NCBI GenBank assembly: GCA_026874595.1
Contig: CM049320.1
Coordinates: 31,470,214-31,534,213 of the forward strand
Reading direction: 5' to 3'
DNA from: Sipunculus nudus
Taxonomy: Eukaryota > Annelida > Sipuncula > Golfingiida > Sipunculidae
DNA length: 64,000 nucleotides
Part shown: positions 1 through 10,775 of the stretch, piece by piece
How positions within the stretch are numbered: position 1 is the first letter of the stretch
Layout of the letters: each line of letters opens with the position of its first letter
Notes under the pieces: generated by a model
The model's database searches: none
What the model saw: the letters and a program-made list of their open reading frames with translations, nothing else
Told to the model about the DNA's origin: nothing
Position numbers and translations under genes: made by a program

Positions 1-1302
1 AATGGAAAGAGCCCTGTTCGAAACAGCAAAAATTGAAAAATATGGTATGTTGTCTGTGAAAATATAACATCAATCTTATGACCCGCATCTCGTTTTCCGC
101 AGGAATACATTCAGATAACATCTTCAAACACTTAGTCGGAAACCACTCCGGTGACGTGTCAAGGAGGACATACATGTGCCAAACAGACTTTACGTCGGCC
201 GGGTAGCTTTGGCACTATTCTGTGCATATGACGAAACATCTTTTGAAAGGTAATTGTAATCCATATCTGCGTCAATATTTTGCATTTCATGCAGACTTTT
301 ATAGAAAAAAGAGTGAATTAACAGTTGTGCCTTCTAAGGCCAATGACAGAAATAAATCTAAGGAATTAAATTTAAAAGCCTTAGCCTACCCGCATCATAT
401 CATATTTGTTTAATGAATTGAAAATTTTTATATAGGTTTGCGTTGTAAAATTGTTCAATTTTGGTGTAAATCCAAGCGTAAATAACCCAAGAATGAGTGT
501 TATATGAAGTTTTATAACATTTATGTTTACACTAGGATGTAGAATGTGACCATATGGCCATTTGTGGAGAGCGAAGCATGAGGTCTCAGAGGACAATGAC
601 GTTATGCAACGCGACGTTTACCTGAAATGTGTCATAGGGGCACGGTTGTTGTTCGTTGTGTTTATATTCCAGGACAGCAGTACCACGAAGTCCAGGGTTT
701 CTTCAAAATATTTTCAATTTAACAGTTCAAAGGAATATCGCAGGTTTAGTTAACATTCCAACACTATCTTCCGCGCAGGGATTTAAACCGAAATGCTCAC
801 AGCTGCCTGAGTATGGTGATTTCTACCTAGCAAGTAAATAGAAACCTTTGAACTGACTGTTAACTAAGCAGCTCAGGCCAGTTGCTAATATGGAATAAAA
901 CAGTTTGTAACATTCCTCTGCCCAATCGATGGTCCGCTTTATTTGATTATACATAAAATAAATATAATCGAAATTGTGCCATGCATTATGAGGAAGAAAA
1001 ATTACCGGGTATTCACTTCTAGGGTGTACTGGCATAACTGAATACCTAAACATTTAGCAAGCGATCAACACAGCATCTAACCTTTAGCACATCGTGAAAG
1101 GAAAAGCAGGCAATGTTCTTACGGGTCGATGCCATGATTTTAACCAATGTGAACAACGAACATAACCCACTGTTCCCATGGGTGCTCAAAATAATTGTTC
1201 CATATCACTGCCAATACCCGTTATATTACTCTATAACAGTACCATCTGTGTCGGTCGCCTATTAGACGTGGGATGAATTATACTTGCACGGTGTCTTTTC
1301 AG
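1..1302 (+). other. 5' flank of gene copy 1
   Basis: Non-coding sequence homologous to 18873-20166 and 43218-44521, ending in an acceptor-like gtgtcttttcag 21 bp before the start codon. It probably holds the promoter and any 5' UTR exon. I could not place a TATA box or initiator with confidence. Small indels separate the copies. Confidence 0.5.
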
Positions 1303-1323
1303 ATTCTTCTAATCAGCTTAACA

Positions 1324-1408
1324 ATGGCGTTTCTATTTCGCATAGCCGTGGCGTTTTTTGTGACACTCCTGTTGATTTCTTTGATGTTGTTTTCGAAGTG
1401 GAAAGCAG
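1324..1408 (+). pseudogene. Anchor exon, copy 1 (splice donor destroyed)
   Basis: ATG at 1324 opens 28 codons (start M-A-F-L-F-R, then a ~17-residue hydrophobic run IAVAFFVTLLLISLMLF, then S-K-W-K-A) plus one base of a split codon. Copies 2 and 3 continue AAAGCAG|GTAGGA; here it reads AAAGCAG|GGAGGA, so the donor GT is gone. Read through, the frame stops at 1441-1443 after 39 residues. A pyrimidine-rich acceptor-like gtgtcttttcag ends at 1302, so a 5' UTR intron is possible. Confidence 0.8.
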
Positions 1409-1727
1409 GGAGGACCCTTTTTGTATCTGGATCAGTTTTATGAATGTGATTTCTAGACCAAAAAATAAGAAGAAAACTGGTTAATCTTGTTTTGATAGTT
1501 TGACAAATAATTGTCAAAGATTTTTTCGTTTGAAATGAAATTGTCTTTGCCGGGGCTTGAAACGAGATAGAAGAGATTTTGAAGCTGCCCTTTATAAAGA
1601 AATGTTACGAAGTCAGTTAAAGTTGCATTTGCCGATCCGAACTAAAGGTGCAGATGTATTGCTGAAATGTAGGTAAATTTATTCTTATGCGTATAATTTA
1701 AAATGGCATTTTGTTTATATATTTTAG

Positions 1728-1775
1728 ATCCGATGAAAGATTTGCTTTCTCAGAAGATTTCAGTTGGTCGTCCAG
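1728..1775 (+). pseudogene. Mini-exon 2, copy 1
   Basis: 48-nt exon between ...atattttag and GTTGGG, encoding DPMKDLLSQKISVGRP with the first codon split G|AT. It is intact itself, but lies behind the broken first-exon donor of the copy 1 pseudogene. Confidence 0.7.
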
Positions 1776-2177
1776 GTTGGGGTTCCTACAATAATTGATA
1801 TCCATTCAGATGGATTTCATTGGTTTATCAATGTTGGGCTTCGTGTTAGAATATATGTAGGCATTTTGTTAGGAAAAGGCTAATACATAATATAAATCCA
1901 CATTAACTTACAAGTCAACGAAAGTGAACTGAAAATCCTAATCAATATAAGCATTATACTAGATAAAGCACATTTTTGCCAAGGGAAGCATTAATCTTAA
2001 AGTATGCTGAAAAAAAGGACAAAGAGCGAAAGAAAAAAATCATGATATTTCTATTCCTCCTCACCTAACCATATAGGTCAGGTGGTTGCAAGTTAATACA
2101 ATGGGCCTTATTTATGTATGGTGAAATGGTAAAAACTGTATGCATATAATTAGAAGTACCATTTTATTATGTTTTAG

Positions 2178-2225
2178 ATCAGAGGAAAGGCGTACTACCT
2201 AAGAAGATATCAGTTGGAAGTCAAG
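2178..2225 (+). pseudogene. Mini-exon 3, copy 1
   Basis: 48-nt exon between ...tgttttag and GTTAGG, encoding DQRKGVLPKKISVGSQ, essentially the array consensus. Intact splice sites, but in a pseudogene context. Confidence 0.72.
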
Positions 2226-2701
2226 GTTAGGTCTCCTTAAATAACTGATTATCCACTGTGTTTGGCTAAGCCTCCTAACAATATCGAGCTTCGTTTAAAA
2301 ATATTTAATACATAAGGTTCTCTCTTTAATGTAAACACTTATTTAGCTAATACAAACAACATTGTGAAACAGGACAACGAGCATAAGAATTAAAATGAAA
2401 ACATTTCCTTCAAAGGTTTTCCCGTGTGGTTAATTTGTTATAAGGTATTAAAATTGGCTTTATGGTGAAATTATGAACAACCAAATGAAATAAAACATGA
2501 TCAAATCACTGTTGGTTGTCTAGGGGAAGAGGATTTAAAGCCAGGAGATATTGAGACTGAATTTTAGCCAGGCGATAAGATGTTTTATCTTCGGTCCTAC
2601 ATCGGGTGATATCCATTCTTGATATCCATTAAAGCGTACTTCTGTGGTTTATCTATATCGGGTTCGTGTCAGAATATTAATAATATGCACATAGTCTTAA
2701 A

Positions 2702-2733
2702 GCTACGTAAGAAGATTTCCGTTTTTAACCAAG
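2702..2733 (+). pseudogene. Truncated mini-exon relic, copy 1
   Basis: Retains only the 3' 32 nt (ctacgtaagaagatttcc... to ccaag) and a GTTAGA donor. The acceptor and the first third are deleted. It corresponds to exon 52868-52915 of copy 3, whose flanking intron it shares. Confidence 0.6.
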
Positions 2734-3188
2734 GTTAGATTCCTTTACAAAAGTTTTTACACAGTTCGGATTCGGTGGCTTATCAGTGTCGGTCTACGTC
2801 TTGGAATATATATGTGCACTGTGCTATGAAAAAGCCGGTTTAAGTTATATGTGAACGAAACTATTTGAAACGATTACATAAAATGCTAATGATTTGTATA
2901 TATTTAGTTTTCTCGTTAATGCAAACACTATACATGTTCTAAAAGTAATGTAATTAGGGGATATTCATATGGGTGTTTTAGAAAATAAAGGGCAGAGCCA
3001 AATAATTAAACTCAAAATATATCCATATTTTTTATTACCTCCTTTATCTGTCATTAGGTTTATTATGTATATTGAAATTTAAAATACACTTTTTATCATT
3101 CGTATATTTATCGATTCGTATATTAATTGTACACCATAATGTGTACAGTGTTCATATAGTTTAAAGTAGCATTTTGATTTTGTTTCAG

Positions 3189-3236
3189 ATGAGAAGAAAA
3201 GTGTGCAACGTGAGAAGATTACAGCTGGCAGTCAAG
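3189..3236 (+). pseudogene. Mini-exon 12-like, copy 1
   Basis: 48-nt exon between ...tttgtttcag and GTTAGG, encoding DEKKSVQREKITAGSQ. Both splice sites are present. It aligns by position with 29114 (copy 2) and 56510 (copy 3) but has diverged. Confidence 0.65.
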
Positions 3237-3714
3237 GTTAGGTTTCCTTCAATCACTTATTTTCAAATGAGTTGTGCTTGGTCGGCTTATCAGTGTCGGT
3301 TTTTGTCTTAGAAAATATGTGGGCATTGTTCCAAGAAAAAGCTAATTCATCAAATAAATCTACTTAAAGTAACGAGTGAACGAAACCGTTGAAATACCTA
3401 TGTATGTTGAGAATTTGCAATGTAGAATACGTTTTTCTTTGAAACTAATTTTGAAATACGGTAGGTACGGCTTGTATCATGTTGTTACTATTTAAAAATA
3501 AGTTTAGGGTAAGAAAATTTATAATATTTATAATCCTACTAACAAAACCATATATAGTTAGTCTGCTTTAAGGCCTGATGAATATATAATTAACAACTTA
3601 GTATTAATTGAAGTTCATGCTTGATTTGTAGATTTGTATATAAATCGGTAAGCTTATTTTAATTAAGAATTTTAAAAACCTATATTTGTATGTAGCATTT
3701 TGTTTTTATATTGG

Positions 3715-3762
3715 GTCAGGGGAAAGGTGTGCTTATTAAAAAGTTTTCATTTGGTACTTAAG
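3715..3762 (+). pseudogene. Dead mini-exon 13, copy 1
   Basis: Exon-shaped 48 nt followed by a GTAGGT donor, but the acceptor reads atattggg instead of attttag. The reading frame G-Q-G-K-G-V-L-I-K-K-F-S ends in TAA before the donor. The acceptor is lost in all three copies, so its death predates the gene-scale duplication; the stop is private to copy 1. Confidence 0.6.
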
Positions 3763-3808
3763 GTAGGTTTCCTTCAGTATATTAAAAGTAGCATTTTGTT
3801 TATATTGC

Positions 3809-3856
3809 ATCAGAGAAAAGGTGTGCTAATTAAAAAGTTTAAGTTGGTACTCAAAG
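3809..3856 (+). pseudogene. Dead mini-exon 14, copy 1
   Basis: Immediate tandem repeat of the preceding dead exon. Acceptor tatattgc and donor AT (…caaag|atgg) are both non-canonical. The translated shape DQRKGVLIKKFKLVLK is still recognisable. In copies 2 and 3 this position is occupied by an unrelated ~400-bp segment. Confidence 0.5.
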
Positions 3857-4364
3857 ATGGTTTCCTTCAGTGCTGGATTATCCATTGAGTGTTGCTTCCG
3901 TGTTTTATCAGTGTTGGGGTTTTTGTCAGAATGGCCGCATTATGGTAGGAAAAGGCTAATTCATCCAATAAATCCGTATAAAGTTAGAAGTCAACGAAAC
4001 TGTGTTGACACTCCTACCGATGTTGGCAATTTACTATTCAAAGTACGCTTCTGCTAATGCACAACTTATCTAGAAATAATTTTGATTAGGGGGAGCATCA
4101 TATAGTCATTGCAAATAAGACACCGCAAAAAAATTCAGGTTTGACAAAAATGTATTACAATTGGCCGTAGTGATATATTATGAACAACCAAATACGTATA
4201 TAGCCCGTTATAAAATATTAAAATTGGCTTAATTTCGGTATGATAAAATGATATTATTGATCATTCATATTGTAATCGAGCAAAATTATATATTTATCAA
4301 GTAATCTCTACATAATTATATCGATATACGTATAATTTAAAGGTTTATTTTGTTTATATTTTAG

Positions 4365-4383
4365 ATCAAATGAAAATGTCCAA
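4365..4383 (+). pseudogene. Mini-exon 15 truncated by deletion, copy 1
   Basis: The acceptor ...atattttag is intact and the exon begins atcaaatgaaaatgtccaa, then runs into intron-derived sequence that in copy 2 lies ~90 bp further on. About 30 nt of exon and the donor are deleted. The next mini-exon (copy 2 31036) is absent altogether. Confidence 0.6.
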
Positions 4384-4667
4384 AAAAAAGAAAAACCTTG
4401 TGAACCCATTTTAGGCCAAACCATTTGACCAACTCCTGTCGTCTTCCTCATATGCTCATCCCCCATGGATAAAGAACTCTATTCAATTTGAGGTCACAGG
4501 TGCAATGGTCAAGGCCAGAGACGTGCCCCGTGCGAGGGGATGCTCCGCATTACGATGCCCTTGTTATTATAATAAGATATTTATTATAATTGATAGTAGC
4601 CTTGATGCATAAAAAAAATTAAACACACAGTTGTTCTTCATGGTTTATTAATGTGGGCTTTGTTTCA

Positions 4668-4669
<2 letters not shown>

Positions 4670-4721
<52 letters not shown>
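4670..4721. repeat. (TA)n microsatellite
   Basis: About 52 bp of uninterrupted TA in the copy 1 introns. Confidence 0.95.
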
Positions 4722-4723
<2 letters not shown>

Positions 4724-6098
4724 ATAAATTTATACCATAATTGACGTAATACAACTGTTTTTATAAACAAATGTTTGTACTAATACAAGTGCTCCACCCC
4801 GGTTTACCGAAATAACGTTTCACTGGTGTCGTTTAACATCGCAGCATGATAAATGGAAGCGAACGAGCCAGAATGATGATTGTACAAAGTTATGAAATAA
4901 ATAATAACTTATCCAAACGATATATTTACAGTATTTGGCATCCTAAGACCAACATATTGCTAAAGCACGGTATTTGAATAGAAATTACACCTACTGCTAA
5001 TATAACAATTCGACATAGTTTGATCTAAGCTAGGGGCCATCTACTGCTAATCAATGGATCAATCATTGTAACAATTAAAATATCCCCTGAACTTATGAAC
5101 CTTTGTATGTGTAACGATCTTTCACAGGCATTATATATCTGCAGGCGCGATTGGTGATGAGATGCCATCCTGTAAACAGAGTGCCAATCAGAAACTGGCA
5201 CCCTGCGCGATCAATTTCACTGATAACATTTTCATACGAGAAAGATTAGTATTTATATTTTTTTCAGTTAGGGCACGATACTATAGCTGATTTTCATTAA
5301 AGATTTGTTGACTTATGAGCTGGTGCAAATTTCTGTCATTTCCATTGTATTAAAGCAACTTGATATATCCAGGGGCTGCCGCGTATAAGTCGTGACAGCC
5401 ATCGATCATATGACTTACGCGTTAGCCAATTATTTCCATCTGCTCAAACAACTTTGAGGCCGAAGGTTAAACGAAAGGATCAAGAGACAATTCATATTAT
5501 AACCTTTCAGAGGAAGTATGCAGTCTTACGTCCGTTGTCATTTGCTGAAAGGCTTACACTGTGTCAATGCGTCAAAACAAACAAAATTTTATGTGCCCAG
5601 AAAGTTGCTGGCAGGTGTTTACTCGTGTATATTTAGGACAACGGAATTCCTTCAATAGCGAGCGGCAAAACTGATATATTTTTACATAACACTTAAAACA
5701 AGTCAGCAAGAAGAGATTGCTTATACTGCGCAGTGTTCCTCAAAACTAAGCACCGGCCAGAACGCTGTTAGGCCCGTACGACAAAACGCTGAGATTTCCT
5801 TCCACGGAGCAGATGGTATAGATATATTTAGGACGGAAAGCGACCGTGTTAATAGTGAATACGGTATGGACGATTTCATCGTAACAATGTATTGTTGTCT
5901 TAGGAGATATCCTATCGTTTGACAATACTTATAGCCTTTGGAAAACTCTTGATATAATTTCCCGCCATCAAAATCATTAAGCGAGATGGGGGAAATAGCA
6001 TAGACGGTAAGTACTGCTAAAGAGGTGCTCATTACTTCATATACGGTAATCGCAATTTGATGCGTATGATTTAAAGGTACATTTTGTTTATTCTTTAG

Positions 6099-6146
6099 GT
6101 CGGATGAAAGATGTGTTCCTGAAGAAGATTTCGGCTGGTAGTTCAG
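6099..6146 (+). pseudogene. Mini-exon 17 (last repeat), copy 1
   Basis: 48-nt exon between ...attctttag and GTTAGG, encoding GRMKDVFLKKISAGSS; its split codon is G|GT (Gly) rather than G|AT (Asp). Intact in isolation. Confidence 0.68.
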
Positions 6147-6466
6147 GTTAGGTTCCATCAATAACTAATTGTCCAATAAGTTATGTTTCCCTGGTTATTT
6201 AACATTTAGATTCGTGTCAGAATATATGATGAAACTGTGCTAGTAAAAGGCCAATTCAGCATATACATCAACACTAAGTTGAAAGTAAGCGAAACGAAAC
6301 TCTATAAAGATTATAATTGTATATGTTAACACGTTTCTCGCTAATACATCGCTACTCTCAAATATTGTAATAGGGAGGATCATATAGTTTCCAGTGAAAC
6401 CGGATAACGTGCAAAAAATTAAAAATATTATATTTGAATCATTCCACCATAATTCCGCATAAAATC

Positions 6467-6469
<3 letters not shown>

Positions 6470-6514
<45 letters not shown>
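6470..6514. repeat. (TA)n microsatellite before DUF268 exon, copy 1
   Basis: About 45 bp; the same site in copies 2 and 3 has different lengths. Confidence 0.95.
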
Positions 6515-6517
<3 letters not shown>

Positions 6518-6697
6518 TTAAGATGAAAATGCCTACAAATAAAATTAATTATGGCCTCTAGGTTATTACATGCCCGGTGCATTTGACTCCTGGTTCAAAT
6601 AGAGGTTATATATTACACATCAGACAATCGCCTTCATTTTTCGAATAGGGCACAATGGTGTCCTCTATATAGTCCATTTAATGTTTGTTGGTTACAG

Positions 6698-7559
6698 GAA
6701 ACACCTGTGGTGAGATATGCAGCTATAATGGAAAAGCAAAACCGGGGAAGTATTACCCGTACCTAACAAAACGGGTGAACTGCCTAAATATTTTATCACA
6801 GATCGCGAACCCTAAGTCACAAGTGGTATACCCACCACCAAAGTTTATTCCGAGTGCGACGTACCAGGAGTTCACGCAAAATGGCGAATGTCCCAACACT
6901 ACATGGTATATGATCGATTTTAAGCCGAACCATAAAACTATTCAGTACAGTGTTTCTCAGAAAAATATAAATGTCCTGGTCGACAGAGACAGAAACGGGG
7001 AAAACATAAACACGTACAATGACTCTCATCTATGTCGAAATACGCTGCGTCGATATAAGAGATATATAAGCGAGAGGCGGGGCTTGTTATTGGAATCTTG
7101 CGACCTTGGCTTGAGGTCATGCTGCTTAATCTGTTCGCGAGTCACGTGACCACGTCAGAATATTATCCGCTTTATCTGGATCATCCGAAGTTGCGTTTAT
7201 ATCATCCAATAGAAGTTGCCAAACGCTTTAAGTCAGGGCAACTGGAGCCGTTTGAATTTGCTGCAAGCTACTCTTCCATTGAACACAGTGGATTAGGTAG
7301 ATACGGTGACCCTCTGGATCCGTTTGGGGACCTGAAAGCAGTGGCTCAGGTGTGGTGCATGCTTAAACCAGGAGGAGTATTTTTCCTTGGACTTCCGATG
7401 AACAAACAAAACAACACTTGTTCTATTGTATGGAACGCTCACCGTCTCTATGGTTTCACTCGGCTAAAACACGTGACAGCAAACTGGGAGGTGTTGGACC
7501 TTCACCAAAACAAGGAAGGACAACGTGATTTGTTTAATCATGTGATGCTTGTCCTTTGA
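6698..7559 (+). pseudogene. DUF268 terminal exon, copy 1 (frameshifted)
   Basis: Acceptor ttggttacag ends at 6697. The frame is open through the Cys-containing N-terminal part to E-R-R-G-L. Copies 2 and 3 then read cggggcctt where this copy has cggggctt (near 7083), a 1-nt deletion. The rest of the domain continues in another frame (from about 7090), including SSIEHSGLGRYGDP, LKPGG and ANWEVLD, and ends at TGA 7557-7559. The aligned codon in copy 2 is CGA, so the stop is a further nonsense change. The domain is otherwise close to the other copies, so inactivation looks fairly recent. Confidence 0.85.
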
Positions 7560-10500
7560 AAAGTAACATAATTGTTGCCACGAAATCTTACAAAAGTTTA
7601 GTCTGGTTCTTGACAACAAAACTGTCTGCGTAAGTTGGATGGGTATTTCTCCAATAAAATAATGAAAATCTCTCATAAAATTCAAGGACCTGGTGTAGTA
7701 ATACTTGATTTCTCTTATCTAGAAATTCACTCGGCGAACTGAAGAGCAACATTTGTTCAGGTATGTCTGTCTTTGATATAAAAATAAATGCCATGAAAGC
7801 CCAGTCAATATACTTAACTCAGTACAAGAAATCTGTCTATGGCTGCAGTAAGTAAAGTGTCGCAGTCTATTTGCAGTCTTGGCGGTATAAACCGTAACCT
7901 TTGACCATGATGGTGATGAGTTTTCTAGGGTCATTGGTAGCCATTTAGCCATCTCCTGTTAGCGCGCTTTGCAGAAGTACCTTAAAGACAGCCGACAACG
8001 AGTTTGCTATTAGAACCTTCCGGCCAGGATGTGTGTTAAACTTTGAATGGATGTATATTGATCATTAATGTCCGTTATCGATGTTGACTTTTGAGGGTAA
8101 CTTTTATCTTTGTTGCTCTTTTACCGCCTCAAAATATTGATATGAAGTCAGGTTTGACGGACTCTGACTAGCGTTAATGAAAGAGCGCTCATTAGTCTTT
8201 CTTTAGTATACATTGGATGTTTGTCTGTTTTTATAAGTATTTGCATTTTATGTAATGATACGTTTGCATGTTTAAAGTATGTAATGCCAGGCGAGTGGTT
8301 TTACGTTTGAGATAGGCTAGCTTTAGTGTTTATTTTGGTCACGAGATGACGCTGCATGTGCTCTAATGCGCCAGAGTTAGACTTGCTTTTATTTACATTT
8401 TAGTCACCATATTACCCTGCATGCGGCCTGATCTACCGATACCAAGGATTTTGTTATTACAATTTTGAGCGCTTTTTAAGTGATTACAGAGTTTAAGTAT
8501 AATCATGATGTCAGATTTGTTTATTCTTATATTTTTCCACATAACTCAGTACATTGTTTATGTGTCTTGATGAGTTTAACTGACACATGTGAACTTAAGT
8601 AATAAAACATTATGTTGTTTGTGTATTTAAAACCAGAGCAGTCAAAATAGCTTCATAACCACCTGTATTTAAGTAAGATGCCAAGACTTGTATATTTTCA
8701 TTCATGTTACAAAGAATTATGAGAGTATGAGATACCATTACAGTAGTTGCTTGTGGGCTCTTATTGTTATATCGTCATTAGCATGTTTTGCAGAGAAATA
8801 ACAGTATCCACATACATAAAGTAATGTTTATTGAACAAACTGAGAAATCTTATATGTTTTGCTTTATTCACAGTAAGAGTACAATCTCATAATATTATTA
8901 GCAGGCCACTATGTGTGTGTATTTCAGTTTCACTTGAGTAAATGCTGTTAAAGACTGCAATTAAACTTGCCTTCGTCTTGATGATTGTATGAGAGATGCC
9001 GCTACACTATCATATGTCCATAATGACCATACATTTACCAAAAGTGTATTTATATGAAAGTTTATATAATTTCCCATTGTTTGAAATTATATATACACAC
9101 ATTATACTTCTCGTAGGAAGGGCACTTAAGAATCGCAAATGATCGTACAAACACAACAAGATGATGGTTTAAGCTATTGATATAAGTATTTAAAAATATG
9201 TGCAATAATCACAAGGAATGTCGCCCGTCCACAGTTTCCCAAAGTCAAAGTATATCTACAGACAAGAACTTAATCCACATTGATGGTTAGCAGAGTTGTA
9301 CTTTATCCTGGGACAAACGTATTTTTCCAAGACAGTGAGAATCCCCCGGGAAATAACTGGAATGAACTGGTAAATGCGGGAAATACGGGGAAACACTTAA
9401 ATGTTTGAAATAATATGTCGAAAGCTGATAATTTTTTTCAAGGTATATAATACAGCTGTGTACTGTATAAATATTCACACATTCACCATTTTAGACAGCA
9501 TGGAAGAAAAAATATTTACAAAGAACCTACCCTGTTGATTGAATTATCACTGATTTCTGTATATATTATATTGATCTAAGGGTATTTCTGGTCATGAAAA
9601 GTTCTTATTACGCTTACGTGAAAGATAAATGAATTTGTTTATCAACAACTTTGAGTGTAAACGTAGCAATGTTTTCCAATGGGATACATGTAACCTTAAG
9701 TGGCAGGTTGCATTAATGCAAAGGTAAAAAGTCACTTGTTGCAAAATGCCATTTGCAAAGCTCTGGCTTATCGGACATGCCGCCAGGTGCCCTTGTTGAA
9801 TTTGTTTTCGAAACTTTGCCGGGCCCCTACACATTATAAACGTTTTGATAAAAAAACCTGTGTGCGGTGATATCTTCGTTTTTTTTGCGTATTTTTATTA
9901 TAGCTCCAAGTGATTATCTTTAGTTTACAAGGACAGATAGGTGATTTGGCCCCTTTAAATAATGTCCTCTTTCAGTAATCTTAACAGAGCGTACAAATCT
10001 AACAGAAACACCCCTTTACAAAGTAGGTCATTTTGATTTCATATATGGTGGTTTTAGGTCTGAAGAAGCTTGCGCTTGATTACACTATTCATAAGATTAA
10101 AATATCTTAGTTTCTGTTGACATGAAACATGCAATGTAATTACATGACTAAGGTATAAAATGGTTTGTAGACATAACGAAATGCTATCGGGTAAGGTTAA
10201 TGAAAAGGTATACGATATATACTTATATGAGATGAATGTATTTAGAGTTATCGCTGTGTATGGTTCCACATGCTAATATCATACTTTAAATAAGCTATAT
10301 TATCAATGAGCTACTTATTAGTGTGTATAGCTTATATGGGAAGTTCATTAGGCGGTTCGCTGAATTTACGTTTCAGATGTTATGTTGACAAATGAAAATA
10401 ACCCTTTCGTTTCTATTAGCAGAAATTGAAATATTATGGGTTAGTATTTGTTTGATAATCTTAATAACAGTCATCTTACAACCTAATAGGAAGACAGGCT

Positions 10501-10775
10501 GAAAAGTCAAGACAACATTTTCTTATATTTTGTCACTATTATTTCCTATTCTGCCTTTTGACCTTTGTGGTTCTTCTGAAATATCTCAGAGGTAATTTCT
10601 TGGCGTATGGTGGTTGGTTGTTTTTACCGGAAACGACATGGAAATAGTAATGCGGCAACAGTAGTAAAAATCGGTCATATAAAATTTCATTGGAGTGTTC
10701 ACATGAGCACGGTGTGACAACGACAATTCGGTACGACTATCCGGCTATTTTCGAATCAGTCTGTGACCGATTTTT
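7560..10775. other. Spacer after gene copy 1, left part
   Basis: AT-rich sequence that matches 34557-37740 closely. Holds the likely 3' UTR up to about 7800. The remainder shows no exon, repeat array or RNA gene that I can support. Confidence 0.5.
7783..7788 (+). promoter_or_regulatory. Candidate polyadenylation signal, copy 1
   Basis: AATAAA about 224 bp after the copy 1 stop, in the stretch conserved with copy 2. Confidence 0.35.

Larger units (their letters stand above)
1409..6697 (+). repeat. Mini-exon/intron tandem array, copy 1 (contracted)
   Basis: Intron segments repeat one template: after each donor comes GGTTTCCTTCAATAACTG, then a cttatcagtgtcggtct-like block, a cgtttctcgttaatgcaaac-like block, a tagtcattgttgaaaa-like block and finally an AT-rich acceptor region ending in ttttag. 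Only four exons with both splice sites remain in 5.3 kb. A copy-private segment around 5131-5250 replaces sequence present in copies 2 and 3. Confidence 0.8.
1324..7559 (+). pseudogene. Gene copy 1: mini-exon repeat/DUF268 pseudogene
   Basis: Degenerate copy of the three-part gene (anchor exon, 16-aa mini-exon array, DUF268 exon). Visible damage: the first-exon donor is GG instead of GT (1409-1410); one mini-exon is reduced to its 3' 32 nt (2702-2733); another is cut off by a deletion (4365-4383); one contains TAA (3715-3762); one lacks both splice sites (3809-3856); and the terminal exon has a 1-nt deletion near 7083 plus an early stop at 7557-7559. Only mini-exons 1728-1775, 2178-2225, 3189-3236 and 6099-6146 keep both splice sites. 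I infer it cannot make the full protein. A truncated transcript is still possible. Confidence 0.85.

Noticed and set aside
5721-6161. 146-codon minus-strand frame (also 32745-33161 and 60300-60533)
   Set aside because: It is antisense to mini-exon 17 and its introns. Length and stops vary between copies, and the sense exon explains the conservation.
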